A DNA stretch of 12,316 bases from ZC4RG30 sp031424095. GTDB lineage: Bacteria > Pseudomonadota > Gammaproteobacteria > Steroidobacterales > Steroidobacteraceae. The translations under genes and the position numbers were made by a program. Within the stretch, counting starts at the first letter, position 1; each line of letters opens with the position of its first letter. The stretch spans positions 1-12,316 of the forward strand of contig JANPGU010000098.1 of the NCBI GenBank assembly GCA_031424095.1, read 5' to 3'. The notes below the pieces were generated by a model, which saw only the letters and a program-made list of their open reading frames with translations, was not told the origin of the DNA and ran no database searches. Below, piece after piece: positions 1-8,680 of this stretch.

Positions 1-201
1 CAGTTCGTGGTGGAGGTGCTGCAGCGTTTCTTTCGGATGGATAGCGAGAATGCCGAACGGGTCATGCTCGAGGTGCACATCAAGGGCAAAGGTGTCTGCG
101 GCGTGTATACCTACGAGATCGCAGAGACCAAGGTGGCACAGGTACTGGGTTATTCGCGTGACAATCAGCATCCGCTGATGTGCACGCTGGAACAAGCCTG
201 A
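1..201 (+). CDS. clpS: ATP-dependent Clp protease adaptor ClpS (3' part)
   Basis: This is the C-terminal 66 codons of ClpS; the start lies before the window, and the frame is open from base 1 (Gln-Phe-Val-Val-Glu-Val) to TGA at 199-201. ClpS binds proteins with N-terminal Leu, Phe, Tyr or Trp and hands them to the N-domain of ClpA for degradation by ClpAP in the cytoplasm. The visible part carries the family's most conserved features: the FVVEVLQRFF helix, the V-H-x-x-G-K-G-V-C-G-V-Y-T strand region, the E-I-A-E-T-K-V helix and the C-terminal NQHPLMCTLE segment. These align end to end with my recollection of E. coli ClpS. The N-terminal flexible tail and roughly the first 40 residues are missing. 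The gene sits 23 nt before the clpA start, the usual clpS-clpA operon. Identification is secure; only the start is unknown. Confidence 0.95.
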   Translation, partial: QFVVEVLQRFFRMDSENAERVMLEVHIKGKGVCGVYTYEIAETKVAQVLGYSRDNQHPLMCTLEQA

Positions 202-211
202 GTTTCGGGCG

Positions 212-216
212 AAGGA
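212..216 (+). promoter_or_regulatory. Ribosome-binding site deciding the clpA start
   Basis: AAGGA lies 8 nt before the GTG at 225. The frame stays open upstream to a GTG at 180 inside clpS, but that start would add 15 residues with no similarity to ClpA and has no comparable purine-rich motif. The site therefore supports 225 as the clpA start. Confidence 0.7.
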
Positions 217-224
217 TCTCAATC

Positions 225-2501
<2,277 letters not shown>

Positions 2502-2509
2502 AGGTAAGT

Positions 2510-2728
2510 CTATCTGCCGCGGTAGACGATGCGTCCCTTCGACAGATCGTAGGGCGTCATCTCTACCGTGACGGCGTCACCGGTCAGAATGCGGATGTAG
2601 TTCTTGCGCATCTTGCCGGAGATATGTGCGGTCACGATGTGGCCGTTCTTCAGTTTCACGCGAAACGTGGTGTTCGGCAGGGTCTCTGCCACTTCGCCTT
2701 CCATTTGAATCGCGTCGTCTTTGGACAT
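2510..2728 (-). CDS. infA: Translation initiation factor IF-1
   Basis: IF-1 is the small OB-fold factor that occupies the A site of the 30S subunit during initiation. The ORF gives exactly 72 residues, the usual family length. It starts MSKDDAIQMEG and contains the typical F-R-V-K-L-x-N-G-H, H-I-S-G-K-M-R-K-N-Y-I-R-I and P-Y-D-L-S-K-G-R-I segments, ending in Y-R-G-R. The start is fixed by family alignment. There is no Shine-Dalgarno-like purine run in the 20 nt before the ATG, which reads GCGCTAATTACAC just upstream. That is unusual for a highly expressed gene. It lies 74 nt downstream of aat on the same strand, with a hairpin between them, so it may be read from its own promoter, by read-through from trxB-aat, or both. 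It faces clpA tail to tail. Confidence 0.97.
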   Translation of the reverse strand: MSKDDAIQMEGEVAETLPNTTFRVKLKNGHIVTAHISGKMRKNYIRILTGDAVTVEMTPYDLSKGRIVYRGR

Positions 2729-2758
2729 GTGTAATTAGCGCAACAGCCTGGGAGAAAG

Positions 2759-2803
2759 GCGGCGAATTCTGCATAAACCCGCCCGGCAAAGCAAATTCGC
2801 CGC
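2759..2803 (-). terminator. Hairpin between aat and infA (imperfect terminator or processing site)
   Basis: A perfect 10-bp inverted repeat, GCGGCGAATT at 2759-2768 and AATTCGCCGC at 2794-2803, extends by 3 more pairs past one bulged base at 2769, leaving an 18-nt loop (2773-2790). It begins at the last base of the aat stop codon. On the minus strand it is followed by CTTTCTCCC, a poor T-tract, so termination is probably partial. It could instead be an RNA processing or stability element ahead of infA. Confidence 0.5.
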
Positions 2804-3462
2804 TATCGGTCCTGCAGGAAGGTCAGGAACTCCCGCCGCGGCAGGGGCCCGCTGCCCAGGCTGCGCAGGTGGGCCGAGGGCATCTGGCAGTCGATCAGGT
2901 CGATGCCGCGCGCCGGGCAGCGTTCCACCAGCCAGGCCAGGGCCACCTTGGATGCATTGTCGCGGCGACTGAACATCGATTCGCCGCAGAACACGCGGCC
3001 GCTGCGCACCCCGTAGAGACCGCCCGCGAGCGCGTCGTCCTGCCAGATCTCCACACTCGAGGCCACCCCGCGGCGCTGCAGCTCACAGTAGGCGGCCTGC
3101 ATTTCCGCGGTGATCCAGGTTCCCGCCTCAGGTCCCCGCGCGGCCGCACAGGCGGCAATCACGGCGGCGAAATCCTGGTTTTCGGTGACCCGGAAGACGC
3201 CCCTGCGGATGCATCGCTGCAAGCTGCGTGAAACATGCATGGCGGCGGGAAACAGTACTTCGCGCGGATCCGGTGACCACCACAGCACCGGTTCGCCGGG
3301 TGAGAACCAGGGAAAGATTCCCTGGCGGTAGGCGGCCTGCAGCCGTTCCGGCGAGAGGTCACCGCCGGCGGCCAGCAGGCCGGGCGGATCATCCAGCGCC
3401 TGCGACACCGGCGGAAAGCGCTCAGGCGGATCCTGCCGGTGGAGCCAGGTGATGCGCTTCAT
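2803..3462 (-). CDS. aat: Leucyl/phenylalanyl-tRNA--protein transferase
   Basis: Aat transfers Leu or Phe from aminoacyl-tRNA to proteins with N-terminal Lys or Arg, creating the primary N-degron read by ClpS and ClpA. The protein is 219 residues against about 234 in E. coli. Family landmarks are the N-terminal FPP...GLLAAGGDLSPERL stretch, YRQGIFPWFSPGEPVLWWSPDPR, the AGTWIT and AYCELQRRGVASSVE core, and the near-invariant GGLYGV...FCGESMFS segment (E161-S162), followed by LIDCQ. The ATG at 3462 overlaps the TGA of the upstream gene as ATGA, and no Shine-Dalgarno sequence precedes it. Translation therefore probably depends on ribosomes finishing the acyltransferase gene. The frame is open further upstream, but that part is a shadow of the neighbouring gene. 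Identification is very secure; the start follows from family alignment and the overlap. Confidence 0.96.
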   Translation of the reverse strand: MKRITWLHRQDPPERFPPVSQALDDPPGLLAAGGDLSPERLQAAYRQGIFPWFSPGEPVLWWSPDPREVLFPAAMHVSRSLQRCIRRGVFRVTENQDFAAVIAACAAARGPEAGTWITAEMQAAYCELQRRGVASSVEIWQDDALAGGLYGVRSGRVFCGESMFSRRDNASKVALAWLVERCPARGIDLIDCQMPSAHLRSLGSGPLPRREFLTFLQDR

Positions 3463-4595
3463 TGGCGGCGGAATGGAGAATGGGCGGCGATCTCGCCGGC
3501 ATAGGCCTGGACCGCGGACTGTTCGCGCGCCAGGAAATCGCCAATGGCATGGCGGAAGCGTCCATCCGCGATGTAATGCGCCGACCAGGTCTGGCTGGGC
3601 ACGAAGCCGCGCACGACCTTGTGCTCCCCCTGGGTGCCCGGCTCGAAGCGCTGCAGGCCCTGTTCGATGCAATAGTCGATGCCCTGGTGGTAGCAGGCCT
3701 CGAAATGCAGGCTGTGGAAGTCCCCGGTGGCTCCCCAGTAGCGGCCATAGAGCACCTTATCCGATTTCATGAACACGGCGGCGGCCACCGGTTCATCGCC
3801 CAGCAGCGCCAGCTTCACCATCAGTGCATCACCCAGTGTGCGCGCCAGCTCCGTAAAGCAGGCAAGGTTCAGGTACGGCTCATGGCCGTGCTGGTGAAAG
3901 GTGCGGGCATGCGCCTCGTAGGCAAAGCGCAATTGTGCCGCGGTGAGTTCGCTGCCATGCACGGTAAGAAACTGCACACCGGCTTCTGCGCAACGACGTC
4001 GCTCGCGCTTGATCTGCTTGCGCTTCTCGGAGCGGAAGGTGCCGAGATAGGCTTCGAAATCCTCGTAGCCCGCATTGTGCCAGTGAAACTGCACGTCGCT
4101 GCGCAGCAGCCAGTCCTTGCCGGCAAAGACGGCGCGCTCGGCGTCGCCAATGAACAGCGCATGCGCGGAGGAGAGCTTCTGTGCCGCACAGCGCGCAACC
4201 AGCGCATCGATCACCTGGTCGAGCAGCGCCACCTGCGTCAAGCCGGGATCCAGCAGCAGTCGCGCGCTGTTGACCGGCGAGAACGGCACTGCGCACAGCA
4301 GCTTCGGGTAGTAGTTCAGGCCGTTGCGGTCATAGGCCTGTGCCCATGAGAAATCGAACACGAACTCGCCCCAGGAATGCGTCTTGCGGTACACCGGCGC
4401 GGCGGCGATCAACCGCTCCGCATCGAACAGCGCCAGATGCGCGGGTGTCCAGCCGGTGCCTGCGCCCACGCAACCGTTGTGCTCCAGCGCCGCCAGGAAT
4501 TCGTGGCGCAGGAAGGGGCAGTCCGTACCCGTCAGCGCATTCCATTGCGCCGCCGACACGGCATCGATCGAGGCCAGCTCGCGCGCTTCGATCAT
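3459..4595 (-). CDS. FemAB/GNAT-like acyltransferase family protein (COG3146 type), exact function unknown
   Basis: The 378-residue protein looks like the COG3146 / FemAB_like (PF04339) family, soluble proteins with a predicted GNAT-type N-acyltransferase fold and no firmly assigned substrate. Landmarks are the N-terminal W-N-A-L-T and C-P-F-L-R-H-E-F-L-A-A-L-E region, V-Y-R-K-T-H-S-W-G-E-F-V-F-D, NYYPKLLCAVPFSPV, a basic patch E190-K-R-K-Q-I-K-R-E-R-R, Y-R-Y-W-G-A-like YGRYWGATGDFHSLHFE, and FEPGTQGEHKVVRG starting at F317. No signal peptide or membrane helix is evident. The ATG at 4595 has GGAG 7 nt upstream, but that motif lies in a hairpin just after the trxB stop codon. It follows trxB by 36 nt and overlaps aat by 4 nt, so it is very likely cotranscribed and translationally coupled with both. 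I recognise the family from memory of its motifs; substrate and role are not known to me. Confidence 0.8.
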   Translation of the reverse strand: MIEARELASIDAVSAAQWNALTGTDCPFLRHEFLAALEHNGCVGAGTGWTPAHLALFDAERLIAAAPVYRKTHSWGEFVFDFSWAQAYDRNGLNYYPKLLCAVPFSPVNSARLLLDPGLTQVALLDQVIDALVARCAAQKLSSAHALFIGDAERAVFAGKDWLLRSDVQFHWHNAGYEDFEAYLGTFRSEKRKQIKRERRRCAEAGVQFLTVHGSELTAAQLRFAYEAHARTFHQHGHEPYLNLACFTELARTLGDALMVKLALLGDEPVAAAVFMKSDKVLYGRYWGATGDFHSLHFEACYHQGIDYCIEQGLQRFEPGTQGEHKVVRGFVPSQTWSAHYIADGRFRHAIGDFLAREQSAVQAYAGEIAAHSPFRRQ

Positions 4596-4601
4596 TCGGT
4601 T

Positions 4602-4631
4602 GCTCCGGGAGTCGCCGTTGCCAGCCGGAGC
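4602..4631 (-). promoter_or_regulatory. Intercistronic hairpin covering the ribosome-binding site of the acyltransferase gene
   Basis: GCTCCGG (4602-4608) and CCGGAGC (4625-4631) form a perfect 7-bp inverted repeat with a 16-nt loop. In the minus-strand mRNA the first arm starts immediately after the trxB TGA, and the second arm contains the GGAG (4606-4603) that serves as ribosome-binding site for the gene starting at 4595. No T-tract follows, so it is not a terminator. A ribosome finishing trxB would open the stem, which suggests translational coupling. Confidence 0.45.
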
Positions 4632-5597
4632 TCAGCCCTGACCGTGTTCCAGGGATTCCAGATAGCGATCCGCGTCCAGCGCGGCCATGCATCCAGAGCC
4701 TGCCGAAGTGATGGCCTGGCGATACACCGAATCGGCTACGTCGCCGGCGGCGAACACACCCGGCATGCTGGTCGCGGTGGCATTGCCGTCGAGGCCAGTC
4801 TGCACCTTCAGGTAGCCGCCGCGCATGTCGAGCTGGCCGGTGAAGAGGCCGGTGTTGGGCGCATGGCCGATGGCGATGAAAACACCGGTAAGCGACAGGG
4901 TTTCGGTGCGTGCGCCGTCAGTCGAACTGATGCGCAGCCCGGTCACGCCACTTGCATCGCCCACGATCTCGTCGACAGCATGGTTCCAGCGGATGCTGAC
5001 CTTGCCTTCTGCAACGCGGGCCATGAGTCGATCCTGCAGGATCTTCTCGCTGCGCAGCCGGTCGCGACGGTGCACCAGTGTGACATGCGCGGCGATGTTC
5101 GACAGGTACAGCGCTTCCTCCACTGCCGTATTGCCACCGCCAATGACGGCCACCTGCTGCTTGCGGAAGAAGAAGCCGTCGCAGGTGGCGCAGGCCGAAA
5201 CGCCCTTGCCCTTGAAGGCTTCTTCCGACGGCAGACCCAGGTACTTGGCGGCGGCGCCGGTGGCGATGATCAATGCGGCGCAGGTATAGGTTGCCGAGTC
5301 GCCCGCCAGCACGAAGGGACGCTCTGTCAGATTCGCCGTGTGAATGTGGTCGTTCACCAGTCGCGTATTGAAGCGCTCGGCATGGCGGCGGATGCGATCC
5401 ATGAGGTCCGGACCCTGCAGGCCTTCGACGTCGCCAGGCCAGTTGTCGACGTCGGTGGTGGTCATCAGCTGGCCGCCTTGCTCGAGCCCGGTAACCAGCA
5501 GCGGGGAGCGATTGGCACGCGCTGCGTACACCGCAGCGCTGTAACCGGCGGGGCCGGAACCGAGGATGATGAGGGGGCTGTGGACTGTCTGCGTCAT
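4632..5597 (-). CDS. trxB: Thioredoxin-disulfide reductase
   Basis: TrxB is a cytoplasmic FAD enzyme that reduces thioredoxin with NADPH. From the ATG at 5597 it is 321 residues, the length I recall for E. coli. The order is a FAD-binding dinucleotide fold with ILGSGPAGYSAA near residue 10, the NADPH domain with the redox pair C136-A-T-C139 followed by Asp, the GGGNTAVEEALYLS nucleotide-binding loop and the HRRDRLRSEK motif that contacts the NADPH phosphate, then the C-terminal FAD segment with FAAGDVADSVYRQAITSAGSGCMAA. A 12-residue upstream extension in frame is possible but unlike the family; GAGA 8 nt before 5597 fits as RBS. It is first in the trxB-acyltransferase-aat operon and divergent from ftsK. 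The cydDC genes that lie between aat and trxB in E. coli are not here. Confidence 0.97.
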   Translation of the reverse strand: MTQTVHSPLIILGSGPAGYSAAVYAARANRSPLLVTGLEQGGQLMTTTDVDNWPGDVEGLQGPDLMDRIRRHAERFNTRLVNDHIHTANLTERPFVLAGDSATYTCAALIIATGAAAKYLGLPSEEAFKGKGVSACATCDGFFFRKQQVAVIGGGNTAVEEALYLSNIAAHVTLVHRRDRLRSEKILQDRLMARVAEGKVSIRWNHAVDEIVGDASGVTGLRISSTDGARTETLSLTGVFIAIGHAPNTGLFTGQLDMRGGYLKVQTGLDGNATATSMPGVFAAGDVADSVYRQAITSAGSGCMAALDADRYLESLEHGQG

Positions 5598-5704
5598 GTA
5601 TAATTTCTCAAGGCCCGGACTGTGTGTCGACAAGTCCTATTGTGCCGCGACGCCGCTGTCTGTAGCGCGGAATCTCGAATGCAGCTTCAAGAGAACTTGC
5701 CGAT
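5598..5704. promoter_or_regulatory. Divergent trxB/ftsK control region
   Basis: These 107 bases separate the starts of trxB (minus) and ftsK (plus) and are the longest gene-free stretch in the window, so promoters for both should lie here or slightly inside the genes. A perfect TATAAT on the plus strand at 5599-5604 could be a -10 box for ftsK, about 100 nt before its start. I see no convincing -35 at 15-19 nt upstream. On the minus strand TCGACA resembles a -35 but has no good -10 at proper spacing. I do not see a LexA box of the CTGT-N8-ACAG type. The promoter location is thus inferred from geometry and not from a strong match. Confidence 0.45.
5617..5637. repeat. Inverted repeat in the trxB/ftsK control region
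   Basis: GGACT (5617-5621) and AGTCC (5633-5637) flank a core that includes the 8-bp palindrome TGTCGACA (5625-5632). As RNA it could fold into an 8-bp stem with one bulged G (5622) and a GTCG loop; as DNA it could be a two-fold protein-binding site. Its place midway between two divergent genes suits an operator, but no regulator is identified. Confidence 0.4.
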
Positions 5705-8032
5705 TTGACCCAGACTTCTTCCCTCTCCAGCGGGGCGCGCTTTACGCAGGCTGTCGTCAAAGCGGTCCGCGAGAGCCTTGCCATCCTGCTTGCCGTCCTG
5801 GCCATGGTGCTGCTGGTGGCGCTGGTCAGTTATTCGGCGAGCGATCCGGGCTGGTCCTATTCCGGCGACGGCGATGCGGTGGGCAACCGCGTCGGGCCGC
5901 TGGGCGCCGTCATCGCCGATGTGCTGCTGTTCCTGTTCGGCCGGCCCGCCTACCTGCTGCCGGCCATGATGCTGGTGGCCGCCTGGCTGATGTTCCGCAA
6001 CCGCATGGCGGCCTTCGAGCCGGCCACGCGCATCAATGCGCTGGTAAGAGTGGGCGGATTCGTGCTGTTGCTGGCGGCCAGCTCCGGCCTTGCTTCCCTG
6101 CACTGGAGTCCTGGCGGTCTGCGCGAAACCGCTGGCGGCGTGCTCGGACAGTTCGTGGGACTGGGTCTTGCTCAGGGCCTGAAGATGCTGGGCGCCACAC
6201 TGCTGCTGCTGGCCGGCTGGATGGCAGGCGCCGCGCTTGCCTTTCATGTGTCCTGGCTGGAAGTCATCGATCGGCTCGGCCACGGCTTCTGGCTGGGCAT
6301 CAACTGGCTGAAGGCCTGGTCGACCTCACGGCGCGAAGTGGCCGATGGGCAGGAGCGCAAGCGGGCGCGCCAGGAAGTAGTCAAGCAGGAAGTAAAGAAG
6401 CGGGTCACTCCCCGCATCGCCCCCGTCATCGAACAGCCCGCACCAGCCGTCGAGAAGAGTGAGCGCGCCGAGCAGGAACGCCAGGTCACGCTGTTCGATG
6501 CACCCAAGGCTGGCGAGCTGCCCCCCATGCAGCTGCTCGACGATCCGCCGGAACGCATCGTGTCCTATTCAGCCGAAGCACTCGAGGCCATGTCGCGGCT
6601 GGTGGAAATCAAGCTGCGCGACTTTGGTGTGGAAGTGGAAGTGGTCGCCGTGCATCCGGGTCCGGTCATTACCCGCTACGAGATGCAGCCAGCACCCGGT
6701 GTGAAAGTCAGCCAGATCTCCGGTCTTGCCAAGGATCTGGCCCGCGCGCTGTCGGCAGTTTCGGTGCGCGTGGTCGAAGTCATACCCGGCAAGTCGGTCA
6801 TGGGTCTGGAGATCCCGAACGAGCGGCGCGAGATGGTCACGCTGGGCGAGATCATCAAGTCCAAGTCCTATGAGGATGTGAGTTCACCACTGGCAATAGC
6901 GCTGGGCAAGGACATCGCCGGCCATTCGATGGTGGCTGACCTTGGCAAGATGCCGCACCTGCTGATCGCCGGCACCACCGGCTCCGGCAAGTCCGTGGGC
7001 ATCAATGCCATGGTGCTGTCGCTGCTCTACAAGAGCACCGCCGAACATGTGCGGCTGATCATGATCGATCCGAAGATGCTGGAACTCTCGGTATACGAAG
7101 GTATCCCGCATCTGCTGGCGCCGGTGGTCACCGACATGAAGCAGGCCGCCAATGCGTTGCGCTGGTCGGTGGCCGAGATGGAGCGGCGCTACAAACTCAT
7201 GTCCATGCTGGGTGTGCGCAATATTGCGGGCTACAACCGCAAGGTGCGGGACGCCAACACTGCCGGCAAGCCGATCAAGGATCCGGTGATGATGCAGTAC
7301 GCATCCAACGATCCGACCTTCGACCAGCGCACGATTCCGGATCTGATGCCGCTGCCCTATATCGTCGTCATCATCGACGAGCTGGCTGATCTGATGATGA
7401 TCGTCGGCAAGAAGGTGGAAGAGCTGATCGCGCGGCTGGCGCAGAAGGCGCGCGCGTCGGGCATCCATCTGATCCTGGCCACGCAGCGGCCCTCGGTGGA
7501 TGTCATCACGGGTCTCATCAAGGCCAACATCCCGACCCGCATCGCGTTCCAGGTGTCGGCCAAGGTCGACTCACGGACCATCCTCGATCAGGGCGGCGCC
7601 GAATCGCTGCTGGGCCACGGCGACATGCTGTACCTGCCGCCGGGCACTTCGGTGCCCATCCGCATTCATGGTGCCTTCGTGTCCGATGAAGAAGTGCATC
7701 GCGTCGTCAATGCGCTGAAGTCGGCCGATCCGCCCAACTACATCGAAGAAGTGCTCTCTGGCCCATCGCAAGCGATCCCGGGAATCAGCGGTGAAGACGA
7801 AGGCGGCGGCATGGGAGGCGAAGCTGAGCAAGATGCCTTGTACGACGAAGCGGTGAAGATCGTGATTAGTGAGCGCAAGCCCTCGATATCGTATGTGCAA
7901 CGGCGGCTCAAGATTGGCTACAACCGCTCCGCACGTCTGCTCGAAGCCATGGAGGCCGCGGGCGTGGTCGGCGCGCTGCAACCCAATGGCTCGCGCGAAG
8001 TGCTGGTGCCAGGCGGCAAGGATCATGAATAA
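5705..8032 (+). CDS. ftsK: DNA translocase FtsK
   Basis: FtsK anchors at the division septum and pumps DNA so that chromosome termini are separated and dimers resolved by XerCD at dif. The 775-residue protein has an N-terminal membrane domain with hydrophobic helices at about 24-44, 62-79, 80-97, 115-131 and possibly 161-180. A short charged linker (about 205-275) follows, then the RecA-like motor with Walker A GTTGSGKS (423-430) and Walker B IVVIIDE (553-559). The C-terminal winged-helix gamma domain (about 710-775) keeps N740, R744 and E747, which match the E. coli KOPS-reading residues N1296, R1300 and E1303 in the GYNRxAR helix. E. coli FtsK is about 1330 residues because of a long Pro/Gln-rich linker that is absent here. 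The start is TTG at 5705 with AAGAGAA 9 nt before it; the next ATG would remove the first membrane helix. It overlaps lolA by 8 nt. Confidence 0.96.
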   Translation: MTQTSSLSSGARFTQAVVKAVRESLAILLAVLAMVLLVALVSYSASDPGWSYSGDGDAVGNRVGPLGAVIADVLLFLFGRPAYLLPAMMLVAAWLMFRNRMAAFEPATRINALVRVGGFVLLLAASSGLASLHWSPGGLRETAGGVLGQFVGLGLAQGLKMLGATLLLLAGWMAGAALAFHVSWLEVIDRLGHGFWLGINWLKAWSTSRREVADGQERKRARQEVVKQEVKKRVTPRIAPVIEQPAPAVEKSERAEQERQVTLFDAPKAGELPPMQLLDDPPERIVSYSAEALEAMSRLVEIKLRDFGVEVEVVAVHPGPVITRYEMQPAPGVKVSQISGLAKDLARALSAVSVRVVEVIPGKSVMGLEIPNERREMVTLGEIIKSKSYEDVSSPLAIALGKDIAGHSMVADLGKMPHLLIAGTTGSGKSVGINAMVLSLLYKSTAEHVRLIMIDPKMLELSVYEGIPHLLAPVVTDMKQAANALRWSVAEMERRYKLMSMLGVRNIAGYNRKVRDANTAGKPIKDPVMMQYASNDPTFDQRTIPDLMPLPYIVVIIDELADLMMIVGKKVEELIARLAQKARASGIHLILATQRPSVDVITGLIKANIPTRIAFQVSAKVDSRTILDQGGAESLLGHGDMLYLPPGTSVPIRIHGAFVSDEEVHRVVNALKSADPPNYIEEVLSGPSQAIPGISGEDEGGGMGGEAEQDALYDEAVKIVISERKPSISYVQRRLKIGYNRSARLLEAMEAAGVVGALQPNGSREVLVPGGKDHE

Positions 8033-8669
8033 ATTGTTGCGTCGATGCGGCGTGATCCTGTCGCTGGCGGTGCTGCCGCTGCAGGCAGCGACTGTCCAGA
8101 CTCCCCTCGACGTTTACCTGAACGGCCTGACCACCTGGTCCGCGCAGTTCACGCAGACCGTGCAGGACGCACGCGGCAGGAAGGAAGGGGCTGGCACCGG
8201 CCGGCTGATCGTGGTGCGGCCCGGCCGGTTTCGCTGGGAATCAGCACCCGCGGGCGCCGGTGAGGCTGCCCAGCTGCTGGTGGCCGATGGCCGCAATCTG
8301 TGGTTCCTCGATCGCGATCTGGACCAGGCCACCGTGAAGCCTTTGAAGGATGCATTGCCGCAGTCGCCGGCCATGCTGCTTGCGGGCGGTGCGGATCTGC
8401 GCGCCGCGTTCAGCATCCAGACCAACGGCCGACGCGACGGCCTGGAATGGGCGCGGGTGCTGCCCAAGGACGCAAAGTCGGATTTCCGCGAAGCGCTGTT
8501 CGGCTTCAAGGGCCGGGAACTGCTGCGGCTGATCATCATCGACAAGCTGGGGCAACGCTCCACGCTGGCGTTCACAGCGGTGCAGCGCAATGCACCGGTG
8601 GATCCAAAGCTCACCGAGTTCACCTTGCCCAGGGGCGTGGATCTGATCGGGACACCGGTGCAGCCTTGA
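8025..8669 (+). CDS. lolA: Outer-membrane lipoprotein carrier protein LolA
   Basis: LolA is the periplasmic chaperone that receives lipoproteins from LolCDE and delivers them to the outer membrane. The 214-residue precursor begins MNKLLRRCG with a hydrophobic stretch and a likely signal peptidase site after LQA (residue 21). Family features are the N-terminal W-S-A-Q-F-T-Q segment, the RPGRFRWE strand (65-72, LolA proteins carry a conserved Arg here), the L-L-V-A-D-G-R-N-L-W-F-L-D-R-D-L-x-Q stretch, and the C-terminal D-x-K-L-T-E-F-T-L-P-R-G-V-D. The ATG at 8025 lies inside the last codons of ftsK (8-nt overlap), with AGGCGG 8 nt upstream. The ftsK-lolA-rarA order is widely conserved in Gammaproteobacteria and supports the call. 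It is the only gene of this plus-strand run that starts with ATG. Confidence 0.93.
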   Translation: MNKLLRRCGVILSLAVLPLQAATVQTPLDVYLNGLTTWSAQFTQTVQDARGRKEGAGTGRLIVVRPGRFRWESAPAGAGEAAQLLVADGRNLWFLDRDLDQATVKPLKDALPQSPAMLLAGGADLRAAFSIQTNGRRDGLEWARVLPKDAKSDFREALFGFKGRELLRLIIIDKLGQRSTLAFTAVQRNAPVDPKLTEFTLPRGVDLIGTPVQP

Positions 8670-8675
8670 AGGCGG
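8670..8675 (+). promoter_or_regulatory. Ribosome-binding site deciding the start of the VanZ-like gene
   Basis: AGGCGG ends 5 nt before the TTG at 8681. Alternative in-frame starts are a TTG at 8666, which overlaps the lolA stop codon, and a GTG at 8675; neither has an equally good upstream motif. The choice of 8681 is therefore reasonable but not certain. Confidence 0.45.
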
Positions 8676-8680
8676 TGGTA

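Noticed and set aside
180..224. N-terminal extension of ClpA from a GTG at 180
   Set aside because: The extra 15 residues are not like ClpA, overlap clpS, and the GTG at 225 has a clear AAGGA site and gives the exact family length.
2567..2582. GTGACG-G-CGTCAC inverted repeat as a clpA terminator
   Set aside because: It has a single-base centre, so it cannot form a hairpin of that size, has no T-tract, and lies within infA codons.
2770..2798. Possible infA promoter TTGCTT - 17 nt - CAGAAT on the minus strand
   Set aside because: Only 3 of 6 and 4 of 6 positions match consensus, and it lies inside the hairpin arms; too weak to annotate.
2502..2802. tRNA-Ser (serW) expected near clpA/infA by comparison with E. 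coli
   Set aside because: The clpA-infA gap is only 8 nt and the infA-aat gap is 74 nt with no cloverleaf; no tRNA is present.
3462..4349. Open frame of 295 codons on the plus strand opposite the acyltransferase gene
   Set aside because: The opposite strand encodes a protein with recognisable family motifs and operon junctions; this frame has neither.
4377..5603. Open frame of 408 codons on the plus strand opposite trxB
   Set aside because: It lies antisense to a certain TrxB gene, its translation shows no recognisable domain, and long antisense frames are expected in GC-rich coding DNA.
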